A DNA stretch of 55,236 nucleotides from Paludibacteraceae bacterium (lineage in GTDB: Bacteria; Bacteroidota; Bacteroidia; Bacteroidales; Paludibacteraceae). A model generated the notes under the pieces. That model was not told where the DNA came from. It searched no databases and was given only the letters and a program-made list of their open reading frames with translations. The position numbers and the translations under genes were made by a program. How positions within the stretch are numbered: position 1 is the first letter of the stretch; each line of letters starts with the position of its first letter. This document shows, in pieces, positions 45,801 to 53,793 of the stretch. The stretch is from assembly GCA_905233255.1 (NCBI GenBank), contig CAJOCN010000035.1, positions 1 to 55,236 of the forward strand, written 5' to 3'.

Positions 45801-47651
45801 GAGGCGCCGGGCGACGAAGCGGTCTCCAAGGAGCTGGCCTCCGCCGACGAGGGTACCCGCGAGGGACTGGCGGCGATGCTGCTGACCACCGGCATGTACC
45901 TCGGGCAGAGCAACGAAGCCGCGCAACGGGAAGACTATGCCCTCTCCTCTATCGTCAACAGCCGTATCAACGCCGCGATCGCTAACTCCAAGATGGGTAA
46001 GTTCATGGATGTCGATTTCTCCTCCGGCAAGAAGAACGACATGAATATCACCCTCAGTAAGTCCTTCTTCAATAACAAACTGCGGATCACCTTGGGTTCT
46101 ACCATCTCCGATAACCCTGAGGTGAATGAGAAGAAAGGACTCATCTCTTCCGTCTCCGCCGATTATAAACTGACCAAGGAGGGCAACGTGTCGCTCCGTC
46201 TGTACTCGCGGCGGGATAAGAACAACGTGCTGGAAGGCGAACTCTACAAAGCCGGTCTCGGCGTTCGGGCTACCAAGTCCTGGAGACGGTGGGAGACCTA
46301 TCTGGGCGATACCATCTCCCGTACCCGCAGCCTGACGGCGGACGCCGGTATAGCCTACCGTACGAACAACTCCCTCGGTCCCGACGCGAGCCTCAAGTAC
46401 GCCCTCAAGAACGTGTTAGGCAACGGCGAGACCTTTACCGTCAAGGGTAACGGCGCCTACTACTGGGCGCTCCGTAACCGGCACCCGGGCGACCCCAAGA
46501 AAACCGATACCTATAAACTTGGTGTCAACGCCGCCCTCGTCATGCCGTACCTCCACTGGGCGGGCGACAACAACCCCGAGGGGGATACCAAGTATATGAT
46601 GGGCTACCAGTACGAGAATATCGCCGGCGGCTACGGCGTGCATAAGTTCTCGGGCTCCTTCACCTATTTCTTCCATTCCTCCAACAACCCCTATATCACC
46701 CATGCCTTCACGCCTTTCTCCCTCTCCGTGGTGTTGATGAAGGCGGAGTCGGCGGATCTGTTGGACAAGGCGGCGGAGTACCCGCAGCTCATCAAGGTTA
46801 TCGCCGGAGACGAGTTCGTGCCCTCCATCGGCTATAACTTCACCTATAATAACTACCGCTCCAAACGTGCGGTGAACACCATGTTCGATTTCGGCGTGAA
46901 GGAGTCCGGTAACCTCATCAACGCCATCTATTGCGCTTTCGGACATAAATGGAACGAGCAGGACAAACAGCTCGGGAAAATCACCTTCAACCAGTTCGTC
47001 AAACTCTCGCTGGAGCTCCGTAACAAGTTCAATTTCACGGATCAGGTATCGCTGGCTACGCGTCTCTTCGCGGGCGCAAACATCCCGCTCGGCAACTCCT
47101 ATTTCGCGCCCCTCTCCGAGGCTTTCTACGCCGGCGGACCGAACGGTATGCGTGCCGCTTCGCCCTATGCCTACGGACCGGGTAACTTCTACTCCGCGAA
47201 ATACAACCAGAACTTCTTCCACGCCGGCGATGTCAAACTGGAGGCGAACGTCGAACTCCGCTTCCCCATCGTCTGGAAACTCTACGGAGCCGCCTTCGTC
47301 GATGCCGGTAACGTATGGAACTGGTACTCCACGGTCGATCTCTTCAAAGCCGCGGGATTTGAGGACTACCTCACCCGTCTGCAGATCCCCGAGACCCTGC
47401 TCGACGGGCTCTATAACAACCCCGATTTCGCCAAACAGATCGCCCTCGGTACCGGCGCCGGTCTGCGTCTCGACATAGAGGGACTCGTCATCCGGCTCGA
47501 CCTCGGCGTAGCTATCCACGCGCCGTACCAGACATTCAAGTACAACAAGGAGGGCAAGCCCGATACCTCGCAACCCATCACAACCTATTTCAATATCCCC
47601 TCGGCGCTTGACGCCCTACGCCTCAATTTCGGCATCGGATATCCGTTCTAA
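42819..47651 (+). CDS. TamB-like protein fused to an Omp85/TamA beta-barrel (1610 aa)
   Basis: One open frame from a GTG start. Residues about 5-30 are a single hydrophobic helix, as in TamB. Residues about 30-900 are long AsmA/TamB-type beta repeats. Residues about 905-1150 match the TamB C-terminal domain (DUF490): GRVNVDDGMVKYSPKAYPVM, later LLTTGMYLGQS and SLRLYSRRDKNNVLEGELYK. The last 460 residues are amphipathic strands ending LRLNFGIGYPF, with GGPNGMRAASPYAYGPGNF (about 1438-1456) at the place of the Omp85 loop-6 GG..S.RG motif. Normally TamA (POTRA plus barrel) and TamB are separate; Bacteroidetes use TamL and TamB. I see no POTRA here. This chain would span inner membrane, periplasm and outer membrane and probably moves lipids or inserts outer-membrane proteins. 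Fusion seen; function inferred. Confidence 0.82.
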   Translation: MRALKIIGKTLLALTGVVIGIALLAAIAVAWGVSSPTVRQKGLDKGVSIANEKTDYDIDLGRLYLSPFHHSPKALIRAYKGREDLPLQVEIDSLFVGHRGVDTLVYVHALRLAAVARTKGHPLLQPGDSTERKLVIPAITVDTLDLTNVTFHSDSLIKAVGVDAIVGRLAASSPEISIPEGRYPLHGLRLKDVFCGIDLRSPKEPVAPDTIEKQPLALCFDLPDGELRNVHFRLTPLGMDIKAGSLDANALVDVGANCYDARRLDVGGFEFGLGKLRIPADTIYGAACADIARGLITSDGLHVRSDEMGAKADLKTTRMNLSSMQVQTTGDASFRGSKASLRASYDIKREAYDATVHVDKVDLSPFLKDSTRVILAGDIDAEGRGINPAKPMRSKVKMHLTDAVYEDIDVSGLELDAALDEGVLDGTLHLPVDMRQKDINLRARTDHRFRVSQFMARGKLTPEDMGVDYHTRMRSVHARVGGRTFDIDTLRLDFATDSTTALALQTPGLSADVKSPMHVLKLVNAIPPLLQAARDSATLASITSLQDLTQIDTLRRLIPALSADITLRKGSPLQVFIDSTGVDLNDAVLALRSDSAQTRLTLSATTNDRTHIADSLKALRLPASRAAVDLQMSEGVTTASVDAATKMTDGVMAVHGLKTDADLWLDLKRTGNELNGVGCLTADELSYDSLVLGSRTVDLAISPSPKYAHALKADVHLDDIPLDLVDSILRMQDIDLSGVVRAKASVDGLPKKVDLSANVLPIDVAALYKPYGVGMSLGRTPIIMEHNKLDLNGLPIYGADSTYLALSGGLDLDRKRLDVVLEADSFAPVKLIKDGPIPVYGDLATDIHGTVSGPLDSIVADVDVTILPTTDITYPIDKKNLAQVKPHGRVNVRYNTADTTANALSLGGRVNVDDGMVKYSPKAYPVMPFKVDSGSHIAFNGPLGKTQLHVSASQKVKADVDSKAGGARRVNFNTGVRLNGEVDSIGLKSIGFFLEAPGDEAVSKELASADEGTREGLAAMLLTTGMYLGQSNEAAQREDYALSSIVNSRINAAIANSKMGKFMDVDFSSGKKNDMNITLSKSFFNNKLRITLGSTISDNPEVNEKKGLISSVSADYKLTKEGNVSLRLYSRRDKNNVLEGELYKAGLGVRATKSWRRWETYLGDTISRTRSLTADAGIAYRTNNSLGPDASLKYALKNVLGNGETFTVKGNGAYYWALRNRHPGDPKKTDTYKLGVNAALVMPYLHWAGDNNPEGDTKYMMGYQYENIAGGYGVHKFSGSFTYFFHSSNNPYITHAFTPFSLSVVLMKAESADLLDKAAEYPQLIKVIAGDEFVPSIGYNFTYNNYRSKRAVNTMFDFGVKESGNLINAIYCAFGHKWNEQDKQLGKITFNQFVKLSLELRNKFNFTDQVSLATRLFAGANIPLGNSYFAPLSEAFYAGGPNGMRAASPYAYGPGNFYSAKYNQNFFHAGDVKLEANVELRFPIVWKLYGAAFVDAGNVWNWYSTVDLFKAAGFEDYLTRLQIPETLLDGLYNNPDFAKQIALGTGAGLRLDIEGLVIRLDLGVAIHAPYQTFKYNKEGKPDTSQPITTYFNIPSALDALRLNFGIGYPF

Positions 47652-47682
47652 GATAATACAAACCACTTAAATTATAACCCGT

Positions 47683-48537
47683 ATGAAACGAAAAATCAAC
47701 CTCTTACTCGTGTTCTTATCGCTGGGAACAGCAAGTATGATTGCCCAGGACGGGCGCAGCCACATCGGCGAAGGATTGGCGGACGTCGCTACTGTAGTCG
47801 CTGAAACCAAGTCCGCTGATGAGCCGCAAGACACCACCGCCACAGTCACCGTTGCCGCGCCTGCCAAACCCAGACCGGCGTGGAAGGACAAACTCTACTA
47901 TGGTTATAATTTCGATATCTACTACCACCACGATACGCGTTCCGACCGCAAGGTGAACGGCTGGTCCATCAACGTGACGCCGGAGATTGGCTGGCGGCTC
48001 AAAGAGCGTGTGCATCTGGGTTTGCGTTTCGGCGGTGGCTACCAGAGTCTCTATCTGGGCTACCCCTCGGAAGACGCTAACGGCAAAGAGACCACCTCGT
48101 ACCTGCGTGTCAACCAAGGCACATGGGAAGTGACGCCTTATGCCCGCTACAGGCTCAAGACGCTCTTCAACGACAAAGTGGGAATATGGCTGGAGGCGCA
48201 CCTCTATACCGGCATGGAGATACCGAAGGTGGTGGAAGGAGAGGCGAAAGGAACCGACTACTACGGGCTGGGACACAACGTCATCTACGGCGCACAGGTC
48301 TCGCCGGTGATTACCTACCAGTTCAACAAGAAGAGTACGTTCCAGATTTTCTTCTCGATCATCAGTTTCGGTTACAGCGGTACGGCTTACTTCTACAAAG
48401 ACCCCGATACGGGAGTCAGCCACAACGAGTACACCAACGACATCATCATCTTCTCCGGCAAACTGAGGAACCTGCTGTCTAACCAGTTCACCCCGGGTCT
48501 GTACGGTCTCAAGTTCGGTGTACAGAAGAGTTTCTAA
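47683..48537 (+). CDS. Outer-membrane beta-barrel protein of unknown function (284 aa)
   Basis: A signal peptide (first 22 residues), a Thr/Ala/Pro-rich linker up to about 65, then about 220 residues of alternating strands that end in Phe (FGVQKSF), the usual last residue of outer-membrane barrels. It is 31 bases after the TamB-like gene and may be its partner or client. No known family recognised. Its stop overlaps that of the opposite GH2 gene by four bases. Confidence 0.8.
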   Translation: MKRKINLLLVFLSLGTASMIAQDGRSHIGEGLADVATVVAETKSADEPQDTTATVTVAAPAKPRPAWKDKLYYGYNFDIYYHHDTRSDRKVNGWSINVTPEIGWRLKERVHLGLRFGGGYQSLYLGYPSEDANGKETTSYLRVNQGTWEVTPYARYRLKTLFNDKVGIWLEAHLYTGMEIPKVVEGEAKGTDYYGLGHNVIYGAQVSPVITYQFNKKSTFQIFFSIISFGYSGTAYFYKDPDTGVSHNEYTNDIIIFSGKLRNLLSNQFTPGLYGLKFGVQKSF

Positions 48538-50996
48538 AACTTGAATTTCCCCTTGGCGCCTTTGCGGATGATGAACGTACATTGTCCGGCAAAGGCGTGC
48601 ATCTCGGGCTTCACAAAGGAGTCGAGACAGGTGGCATCGCCGTTGGCGGCACCTACGAATCCCTCACCCTCGTACCGGATGAGATTATTGGCAAAGGGAC
48701 AGAGATTACCCTTCTTATCTACTACTTTCACGGTATAGTAGCATAGCTCCTCGGGGTGCTCGTCTTGGTTCGCCCACTCGATCTCCAAGTGATGCGGCTT
48801 GCCTGCCGTGCGGATGACTTGCCGCGCGGCTTTTTTGCCGTCTTTGTCGTACGCTACGACCTCTATCTGACCTTTCTTATAGGGGATGTCGAACCACATC
48901 AGCCTGTACCGCGGCAGCAGCTCCGGGCACGGCGCCGAACCCCATTCGGGGATCTCGAATTGGCCTACTTTCGGCATCTCGCTCACGCCCTCTATCTGCT
49001 CGCCCGCTTTGAGCCGTGCGCACTCCTCCGCCGTGGCGTGACGCAGTTTGCCGTAACTCTTGCCGTTCACGAACAGCTCCGCCTCAGGGTACGAGGTGTA
49101 GCAGAAGACAGGCACCTTGTCGCCCTTCGCCCAGTTCCAGTGGGGCAGCAGGTGCAGCGTCTCGTCCGCCTCGTTCCACTGACTGCGGTAGAGCCAGTAG
49201 CGGTCCTTGGGCAGCGATGCGAGATCGATGATACCGAAATAGGAGCTATGGCTCGGCCATGCGTCCGTGTCGTACGGAGAGGGCTCGCCTAAATAGTCAA
49301 ATCCCGTCCAGACGAACTGACCGAGCGTCCACGGGTAATCGTCCTGCAACTGAAAATCCTGCTCCGGCAGACCCGACCACGCGCAGTACTCCACATCGTA
49401 GCCCGAGGACTGTTTGTCGGCATAGATGGCGTCCGGCCGGATAACCGCCGGGATCTTATACACGCCGCGCGAAGAGACGGTAGAGGCGGTCTCCGAGCCC
49501 AAGATCATCTTCTGCGGCAGGTACTCGAAGGCCTCGTGATAACGCCCTGTGCGGTAGTTCAGACCCGGTATCTCCACTGCTGCGCCGAAACCGTTGTGGA
49601 TGATATGCATCGCCTGATCCATACCGTTTGTCACAGGGCGGGTGGGGTCGAGCTGATGGAAGAGCTCCTGCAGCTTCGTCACGATACCTATACCGTCCGG
49701 CAGCACTTGGTTCCATACCTCGTTGCCGCTCGACCACATCATCACGCAGGCGTTATTGCGGTAGTGCTTGACCATGTTGGTGATATCCCATTTCCACCAG
49801 TCGTCGAACTCCACGTGGTAGTCGTTATCGGTCTTGCCGTGGTTCCACACGTCGAACGGCTCGATCATCATCATCATACCCATCTCGTCGCACAGCTCCA
49901 CCAGCTCCGGCGCCGGCATGTTATGACTCGTGCGGATGGCGTCGCAACCCATCGCTTTGAGCATCGCTATCTGGTGACGCAGCGCATCCTTATGCACCGC
50001 GACGCCGAGCGGACCGAGGTCATGGTGGAGGCACACGCCTTTGAACTTACGCGTCCGGCCGTTCAGCTCAAACCCCCGCTCCGGGGTGTAACTGATCTCC
50101 CGGATACCAAAACGCGTCTCCCGCTCATCCAGAATATCGTCCTTTGTCCCATGTCTCTTAACCACTCTCGTCCGCGCGGTATAGAGATATGGTGTCTCGG
50201 GGCTCCAGAGCTTCGGGTTCGGCACCTCCGCCACGGCGTGCTGTCCCTCCGCTGTAGCAACCACCTCGCCCTCATAGAGAATATCGGTGATAATTGTGCA
50301 TTGTGCATTGTGCATTGTGAATTGATCCATCTCTTCCACCCCGTTCTGCAGCTCCACCGATATGCTCACTTTCGCCACTTGTTCATTGTCCATTTTCCCT
50401 TTTCCCTTTTCCATTTCCGTCCGGATAAGCACTCCGAAGGTGGGTATATGGATCGGGTCGGACTCCACGAGGTGTACGTTCCTATATAGTCCCGCGCCCG
50501 GGTACCACCGGCTCTGCTGGGGCTTGTTCTCCAGGAACACATCTATCTGCACCTCTGATTGCTGATCGCTGATTGCTGACTGCTCTATCAGGTGTGGCAG
50601 GATGTAGCAATCGAAGGTGTTGTACCCGTACGGCCAATAGACCATCTCTTCGCCGTTGACAAACACATCGGCGTGACTCATGGCTCCGTCGAAAACGAGG
50701 GTGTAGAACTTGTCTTTCTTCACCTTCACGCGGGTGCGGTAGTGCCCCTTGCCCATCCATGGCAGACCGCCGCTGCGGCCGGTCTTCCAACTCGGCTCTT
50801 TCTCGCCGTTCTGCACCACGATGACCTCCTGCAGGTCGTTCGCACGGTCAAACGGACCGGAGATAGACCAGTCATGAGGTACCGTCACTTGGTGCCAAAC
50901 GGTATCTACATCAGGGTTTTGTACACTGGGTTCTTGTCGGAACTGCCAACTCGTCAGCAACGTGCTCACGGCTGCAAAGATAGATAGTATTAGCAT
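48534..50996 (-). CDS. Glycoside hydrolase family 2 beta-galactosidase-type enzyme
   Basis: 820 residues: short signal helix, a GH2 jelly-roll domain (about 20-200), an Ig-like domain (about 205-300), a TIM barrel (about 310-600) with CDAIRTSHNMPAPEL, acid/base Glu in SSGNEVWNQ (about 424) and nucleophile Glu in ILGSETAST (about 499), and C-terminal beta domains. It hydrolyses beta-linked galactosides or related sugars; substrate not determined. The signal suggests periplasm. It stands alone with its own promoter. Three micro-repeats (coding residues about 138-148, 194-205 and 223-236) are inserted in frame in the N-terminal domains. Tail-to-tail with the outer-membrane protein gene, 4-base overlap. 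Confidence 0.92.
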   Translation of the reverse strand: MLILSIFAAVSTLLTSWQFRQEPSVQNPDVDTVWHQVTVPHDWSISGPFDRANDLQEVIVVQNGEKEPSWKTGRSGGLPWMGKGHYRTRVKVKKDKFYTLVFDGAMSHADVFVNGEEMVYWPYGYNTFDCYILPHLIEQSAISDQQSEVQIDVFLENKPQQSRWYPGAGLYRNVHLVESDPIHIPTFGVLIRTEMEKGKGKMDNEQVAKVSISVELQNGVEEMDQFTMHNAQCTIITDILYEGEVVATAEGQHAVAEVPNPKLWSPETPYLYTARTRVVKRHGTKDDILDERETRFGIREISYTPERGFELNGRTRKFKGVCLHHDLGPLGVAVHKDALRHQIAMLKAMGCDAIRTSHNMPAPELVELCDEMGMMMMIEPFDVWNHGKTDNDYHVEFDDWWKWDITNMVKHYRNNACVMMWSSGNEVWNQVLPDGIGIVTKLQELFHQLDPTRPVTNGMDQAMHIIHNGFGAAVEIPGLNYRTGRYHEAFEYLPQKMILGSETASTVSSRGVYKIPAVIRPDAIYADKQSSGYDVEYCAWSGLPEQDFQLQDDYPWTLGQFVWTGFDYLGEPSPYDTDAWPSHSSYFGIIDLASLPKDRYWLYRSQWNEADETLHLLPHWNWAKGDKVPVFCYTSYPEAELFVNGKSYGKLRHATAEECARLKAGEQIEGVSEMPKVGQFEIPEWGSAPCPELLPRYRLMWFDIPYKKGQIEVVAYDKDGKKAARQVIRTAGKPHHLEIEWANQDEHPEELCYYTVKVVDKKGNLCPFANNLIRYEGEGFVGAANGDATCLDSFVKPEMHAFAGQCTFIIRKGAKGKFKF
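50289..50328. repeat. In-frame micro-repeat GTGCATT in the GH2 gene
   Basis: TTGTGCATTGTGCATTGTGC and further units, period 8, encode the DQFTMHNAQCTIIT stretch in the Ig-like region. Confidence 0.8.
50381..50418. repeat. In-frame micro-repeat TTTTCCC in the GH2 gene
   Basis: CATTTTCCCTTTTCCCTTTT units encode EMEKGKGKMDNEQ between the sugar-binding and Ig-like domains. Confidence 0.8.
50554..50584. repeat. In-frame micro-repeat GCTGATT in the GH2 gene
   Basis: CTGATTGCTGATCGCTGATT followed by GCTGACTGCT; period 8. It encodes QSAISDQQSE in a likely surface loop of the jelly roll. Confidence 0.8.
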
Positions 50997-51018
50997 GGTT
51001 AATGTCTTAAATTTTCTG

Positions 51019-51049
51019 CAAAATTACAAAAAATAAATGACATACGCAA
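51019..51049 (-). promoter_or_regulatory. Promoter of the GH2 gene
   Basis: Minus strand: TTG (51047-51049), 20-base spacer, TAATTTTG (51019-51026). Leader of about 17 bases. It lies 30 bases from the divergent ATPase promoter. Confidence 0.75.
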
Positions 51050-51070
51050 GCGCGCACGCATTTTTTTTCT

Positions 51071-51120
51071 CCAAACCCTTGTGTATATCAAAAAAAAGCA
51101 GTACCTTTGCAGCGAAAAAT
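51071..51120 (+). promoter_or_regulatory. Promoter cassette copy A, before the ATPase gene
   Basis: TTG (51079-51081), 20-base spacer, TACCTTTG (51102-51109). The whole 49-base stretch recurs with one change at 52462-52510. Confidence 0.85.
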
Positions 51121-51182
51121 ATGTGACGAAAAAATCGTGACGAACTTTTCGATATGGCGAAAATACTTAAACACAATGAGTT

Positions 51183-52316
51183 ATGGGTAAACAAACTGCT
51201 GTTCTAAATCCTTTTTCTATTACTTCTTATATCGGTCCGGAGTATTTTTGTGACCGCAATAAGGAGACGCAAGAGTTAGCCGGTGCGCTGCAAAACGGAC
51301 GTAATGTGACGTTGGTTAGTCCCCGTCGTGTCGGCAAGACCGGTTTAATCCATCATTTTTTTCAGTCTCTGGAAACCCAAGAAGCGAATTGTTTCTATGT
51401 GGATCTGTATAGCACATCCAATTTGCAGGAGTTCACAAAGCTCTTCGCGCAGGAAGTGCTGACAAAACGTATTACGCCTTTTTCTGAACAAGTATGGTCG
51501 GAAATCACCCATTTCTTCGGCGCACTACGGCCTGTGTTTGGGGTCGACCCTGTCAGCGGTATGCCCCAGTGTACCATCGATATTCAGCCCCAACGCGAAG
51601 AGTGGACGCTGCAGCAGCTATTCGCTTACCTCGATCAATCCGCTATCCCTTGTTATGTGGCTTTCGATGAGTTCCAGACCATCGCGGAATATGAGGATGT
51701 AAAGATGGAAGCACTCCTCCGCACCTATATACAACAGCTCCATAACGTGCATTTTATCTTTGCCGGAAGTAAGAAGCATATAATGATGGAGATGTTCTCT
51801 TCCGCCAAACGTCCGTTCTACCGTAGCACGCAGATGATGTATATCAATGTGATTGATGAGCATATCTATTATGCCTTTGCCTCCGGGCATCTCTTGGCGC
51901 ACGACCAGCAAATCAGCGCGGCAACATTCCATGAACTGTATTCGTTGGTAGATGGCTATACATGGAACATCCAAAATCTGCTTAACCGTCTTTACCAAAG
52001 TGGTGTGCCGGTCATCGAGTACAACACCGTGCTTGAAACCCTTCATCAAGTGCTATTGGAAGAGATGCCTTCTTATCAAATGATCTGCCGGCTGATTACC
52101 GACCGCCAACTGAAAGTGCTGCGTGCAGTGGCGAAGGAAGGGGTGGTCAAGGAGCCCGGAAGCAATGCCTTCCTTCAGAAGTATCAACTCGGAGCCTATA
52201 GCACCGTTCGCAGTGCGCTGCTGACCTTGTGCGATAAAGAACTGATCTACCAAAATGATGATGGTTCATTCATGGTCTATGAAAAATTCTTTGGCCTCTG
52301 GCTAAAAAATAACTAA
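51183..52316 (+). CDS. AAA+ ATPase, archaeal ATPase/STAND-like (377 aa)
   Basis: Residues near the start, GPEYFCDRNKETQEL, carry the ORC/STAND-like entry motif; Walker A is VSPRRVGKTGLI (about 45-56), Walker B VAFDEFQTI (about 158-166), with sensor-1 FAGS. The C-terminal 110 residues are a winged helix: ITDRQLKVLRAVAKEGVV and STVRSALLTLCDKELIY. Such ATPases are common in Bacteroidetes, often in variable regions; roles are poorly known and include plasmid-, phage- or defence-related ones. No partner nuclease is adjacent. Start at 51183: an earlier ATG at 51175 stops after three codons. Confidence 0.85.
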   Translation: MGKQTAVLNPFSITSYIGPEYFCDRNKETQELAGALQNGRNVTLVSPRRVGKTGLIHHFFQSLETQEANCFYVDLYSTSNLQEFTKLFAQEVLTKRITPFSEQVWSEITHFFGALRPVFGVDPVSGMPQCTIDIQPQREEWTLQQLFAYLDQSAIPCYVAFDEFQTIAEYEDVKMEALLRTYIQQLHNVHFIFAGSKKHIMMEMFSSAKRPFYRSTQMMYINVIDEHIYYAFASGHLLAHDQQISAATFHELYSLVDGYTWNIQNLLNRLYQSGVPVIEYNTVLETLHQVLLEEMPSYQMICRLITDRQLKVLRAVAKEGVVKEPGSNAFLQKYQLGAYSTVRSALLTLCDKELIYQNDDGSFMVYEKFFGLWLKNN

Positions 52317-52392
52317 AGCCATACCGCCCTGCCTACCCGCCGGTAAGTTCAAGTAAGACTAAACCAAGAGGTAAGCAAGAGTATTTAAATAA

Positions 52393-52449
52393 GATTAGTG
52401 AAAACTAATCCTATACCGCTACGTCTCAACCGCGTGGCGGTGTTTTTTT
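52393..52449 (+). terminator. Terminator region after the ATPase gene
   Basis: GATTAGT-GAAA-ACTAATC (52393-52410) forms a hairpin; then ACCGC-GTG-GCGGT (52429-52441) precedes GTTTTTTT. An upstream ACCGC (52415-52419) offers an alternate partner. Confidence 0.75.
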
Positions 52450-52461
52450 GATGCAAAATAC

Positions 52462-52511
52462 CCAAACCCTTGCGTATATCAAAAAAAAGCAGTACCTTTG
52501 CAGCGAAAAAA
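52462..52511 (+). promoter_or_regulatory. Promoter cassette copy B
   Basis: TTG (52470-52472), 20-base spacer, TACCTTTG (52493-52500). It is 48/49 identical to copy A. The small ORF starts at 52511, about 10 bases after the -7 element. Confidence 0.85.
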
Positions 52512-52657
52512 TGTTACTAATCACAGAAAATCCTTGTAAATATGCGTTTTTTACGTTCAAAGTACCTACAACAACTCCTCGCAGAGATGAAAAAGGAATA
52601 GTAACGATGGGGTTGAAGCAGTTTCTTACGGATGAACATGCTATAGAAACAGCCTAA
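52511..52657 (+). CDS. Small ORF behind promoter copy B (48 aa)
   Basis: MLLITENPCKYAFFTFKVPT start and GLKQFLTDEHAIETA end. No family recognised. Its stop lies within promoter copy C. It might be a real small protein, a leader peptide, or a remnant of a longer gene; an internal ATG at 52608 gives a 16-residue peptide. Weak but placed right behind a consensus promoter. Confidence 0.4.
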   Translation: MLLITENPCKYAFFTFKVPTTTPRRDEKGIVTMGLKQFLTDEHAIETA

Positions 52658-52684
52658 TCAAAAAAAAGCAGTACCTTTGCAGCA
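52656..52684 (+). promoter_or_regulatory. Promoter cassette copy C (truncated)
   Basis: AATCAAAAAAAAGCAGTACC followed by TTTGCAGC, then ATG at 52684. The -7 element (52672-52679) is intact but the TTG -33 element is missing. If used, the mRNA is leaderless. Confidence 0.6.
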
Positions 52685-53784
52685 TGAAACGGTTATTGGA
52701 CGACTATGTGTTTGACGAGCGGATGCGGTATGAGTCGCATATGCTGATTTACGTCCCCGAAGGGGGGATGGAGATGCGTATAGGCGGTATAACGGGTGCC
52801 GCCGTATTAGTGGCACTGTTAGCGACGACCGATGAGGGTGATGCGCGCGGCATAGCCGTGGAGAGTGACGAGCAACGTAAGGAGTTCTACAGGCGATACG
52901 AAGTAGAGGTTCGCCGGGACAACGGCGGGCTTTTCAGGACGGAGGTACAGGCTCTGAGCGATTCCTATATCGAGTTCGCCGGCGAGGATAATATCCTCTA
53001 CCGTCTATGCGCCAACAATGACCGTCTGTATGATCTGGCAGTAGGACTGATTGTTGAATACATGCAGCGTCTGGTTCGCGAAGAAGCGGAGGACCGGATA
53101 TACGATGCAGTAGAATGGCGCCGGCCGTTCTGCGAATGGCTCTACGAGGCTGCCTTCGTAGAGACGCGGCGGCAACGGCTTTTCTCCATCGACTGGACAG
53201 ACGCGGCAGAGGTATGTACCTTCGCCGAGGCGTTGCGCACGGGCGAGGATGGAGAGAGTGACACACCGACCTTTCTCTTTGAGGGGCTGAGTGCCGACCA
53301 ACTCATCCGCTCCTACTATGATTGGCTCCATCTGCAAATGCAGCAGGCTGTTTCTGTCTATCCCGACAGTGCGGCGCAAATGGCGAAACTCCGCCCCGAG
53401 GTACTCCGCCAGGAGACGGACGACCGGTTTCTGCATGCGCAGATAGCCCGACTGTCTCCCGAGAACATCAACCTCTTCCACCGATGGATGAATAAATGGA
53501 GGGATTTCATCACCGAACAGTTAGGTTCCTCCGAGCCTGTCTCTATGTCCAAAAGGACACCCTCGCAGGAACTATTCCTCGACGCCGTTCTTTCGGTTCC
53601 GAAGGAGAACAGTTATGTAGCGGTACGCGAATATATCCAAGAGCGATGCCGGTATGACGAAACCTTCCGCACCTATTATACCACGCGTACGCTCACGCGC
53701 TTCTGTGAGCAGCTGACTATCCTGTTCGGGTGGTACGTCAACCCAAATCACTTAGGGAAAAGGCTGAAAAATACAAAAAAATGA
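52684..53784 (+). CDS. Unrecognised cytoplasmic protein (366 aa)
   Basis: I do not recognise it. It has no signal peptide or membrane helix, is acidic and Tyr/Arg-rich and largely helical. The C-terminal 40 residues (FCEQLTILFGWYVNPNHLGK) look like a small DNA- or RNA-binding helix-turn-helix; this is weak. It begins immediately at promoter copy C, and it lies before a DUF3987-type gene, a family found in Bacteroidetes mobile or variable loci together with primase-like proteins. A replication-associated role is only a guess. Confidence 0.7.
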   Translation: MKRLLDDYVFDERMRYESHMLIYVPEGGMEMRIGGITGAAVLVALLATTDEGDARGIAVESDEQRKEFYRRYEVEVRRDNGGLFRTEVQALSDSYIEFAGEDNILYRLCANNDRLYDLAVGLIVEYMQRLVREEAEDRIYDAVEWRRPFCEWLYEAAFVETRRQRLFSIDWTDAAEVCTFAEALRTGEDGESDTPTFLFEGLSADQLIRSYYDWLHLQMQQAVSVYPDSAAQMAKLRPEVLRQETDDRFLHAQIARLSPENINLFHRWMNKWRDFITEQLGSSEPVSMSKRTPSQELFLDAVLSVPKENSYVAVREYIQERCRYDETFRTYYTTRTLTRFCEQLTILFGWYVNPNHLGKRLKNTKK

Positions 53785-53793
53785 CAGTTTATG

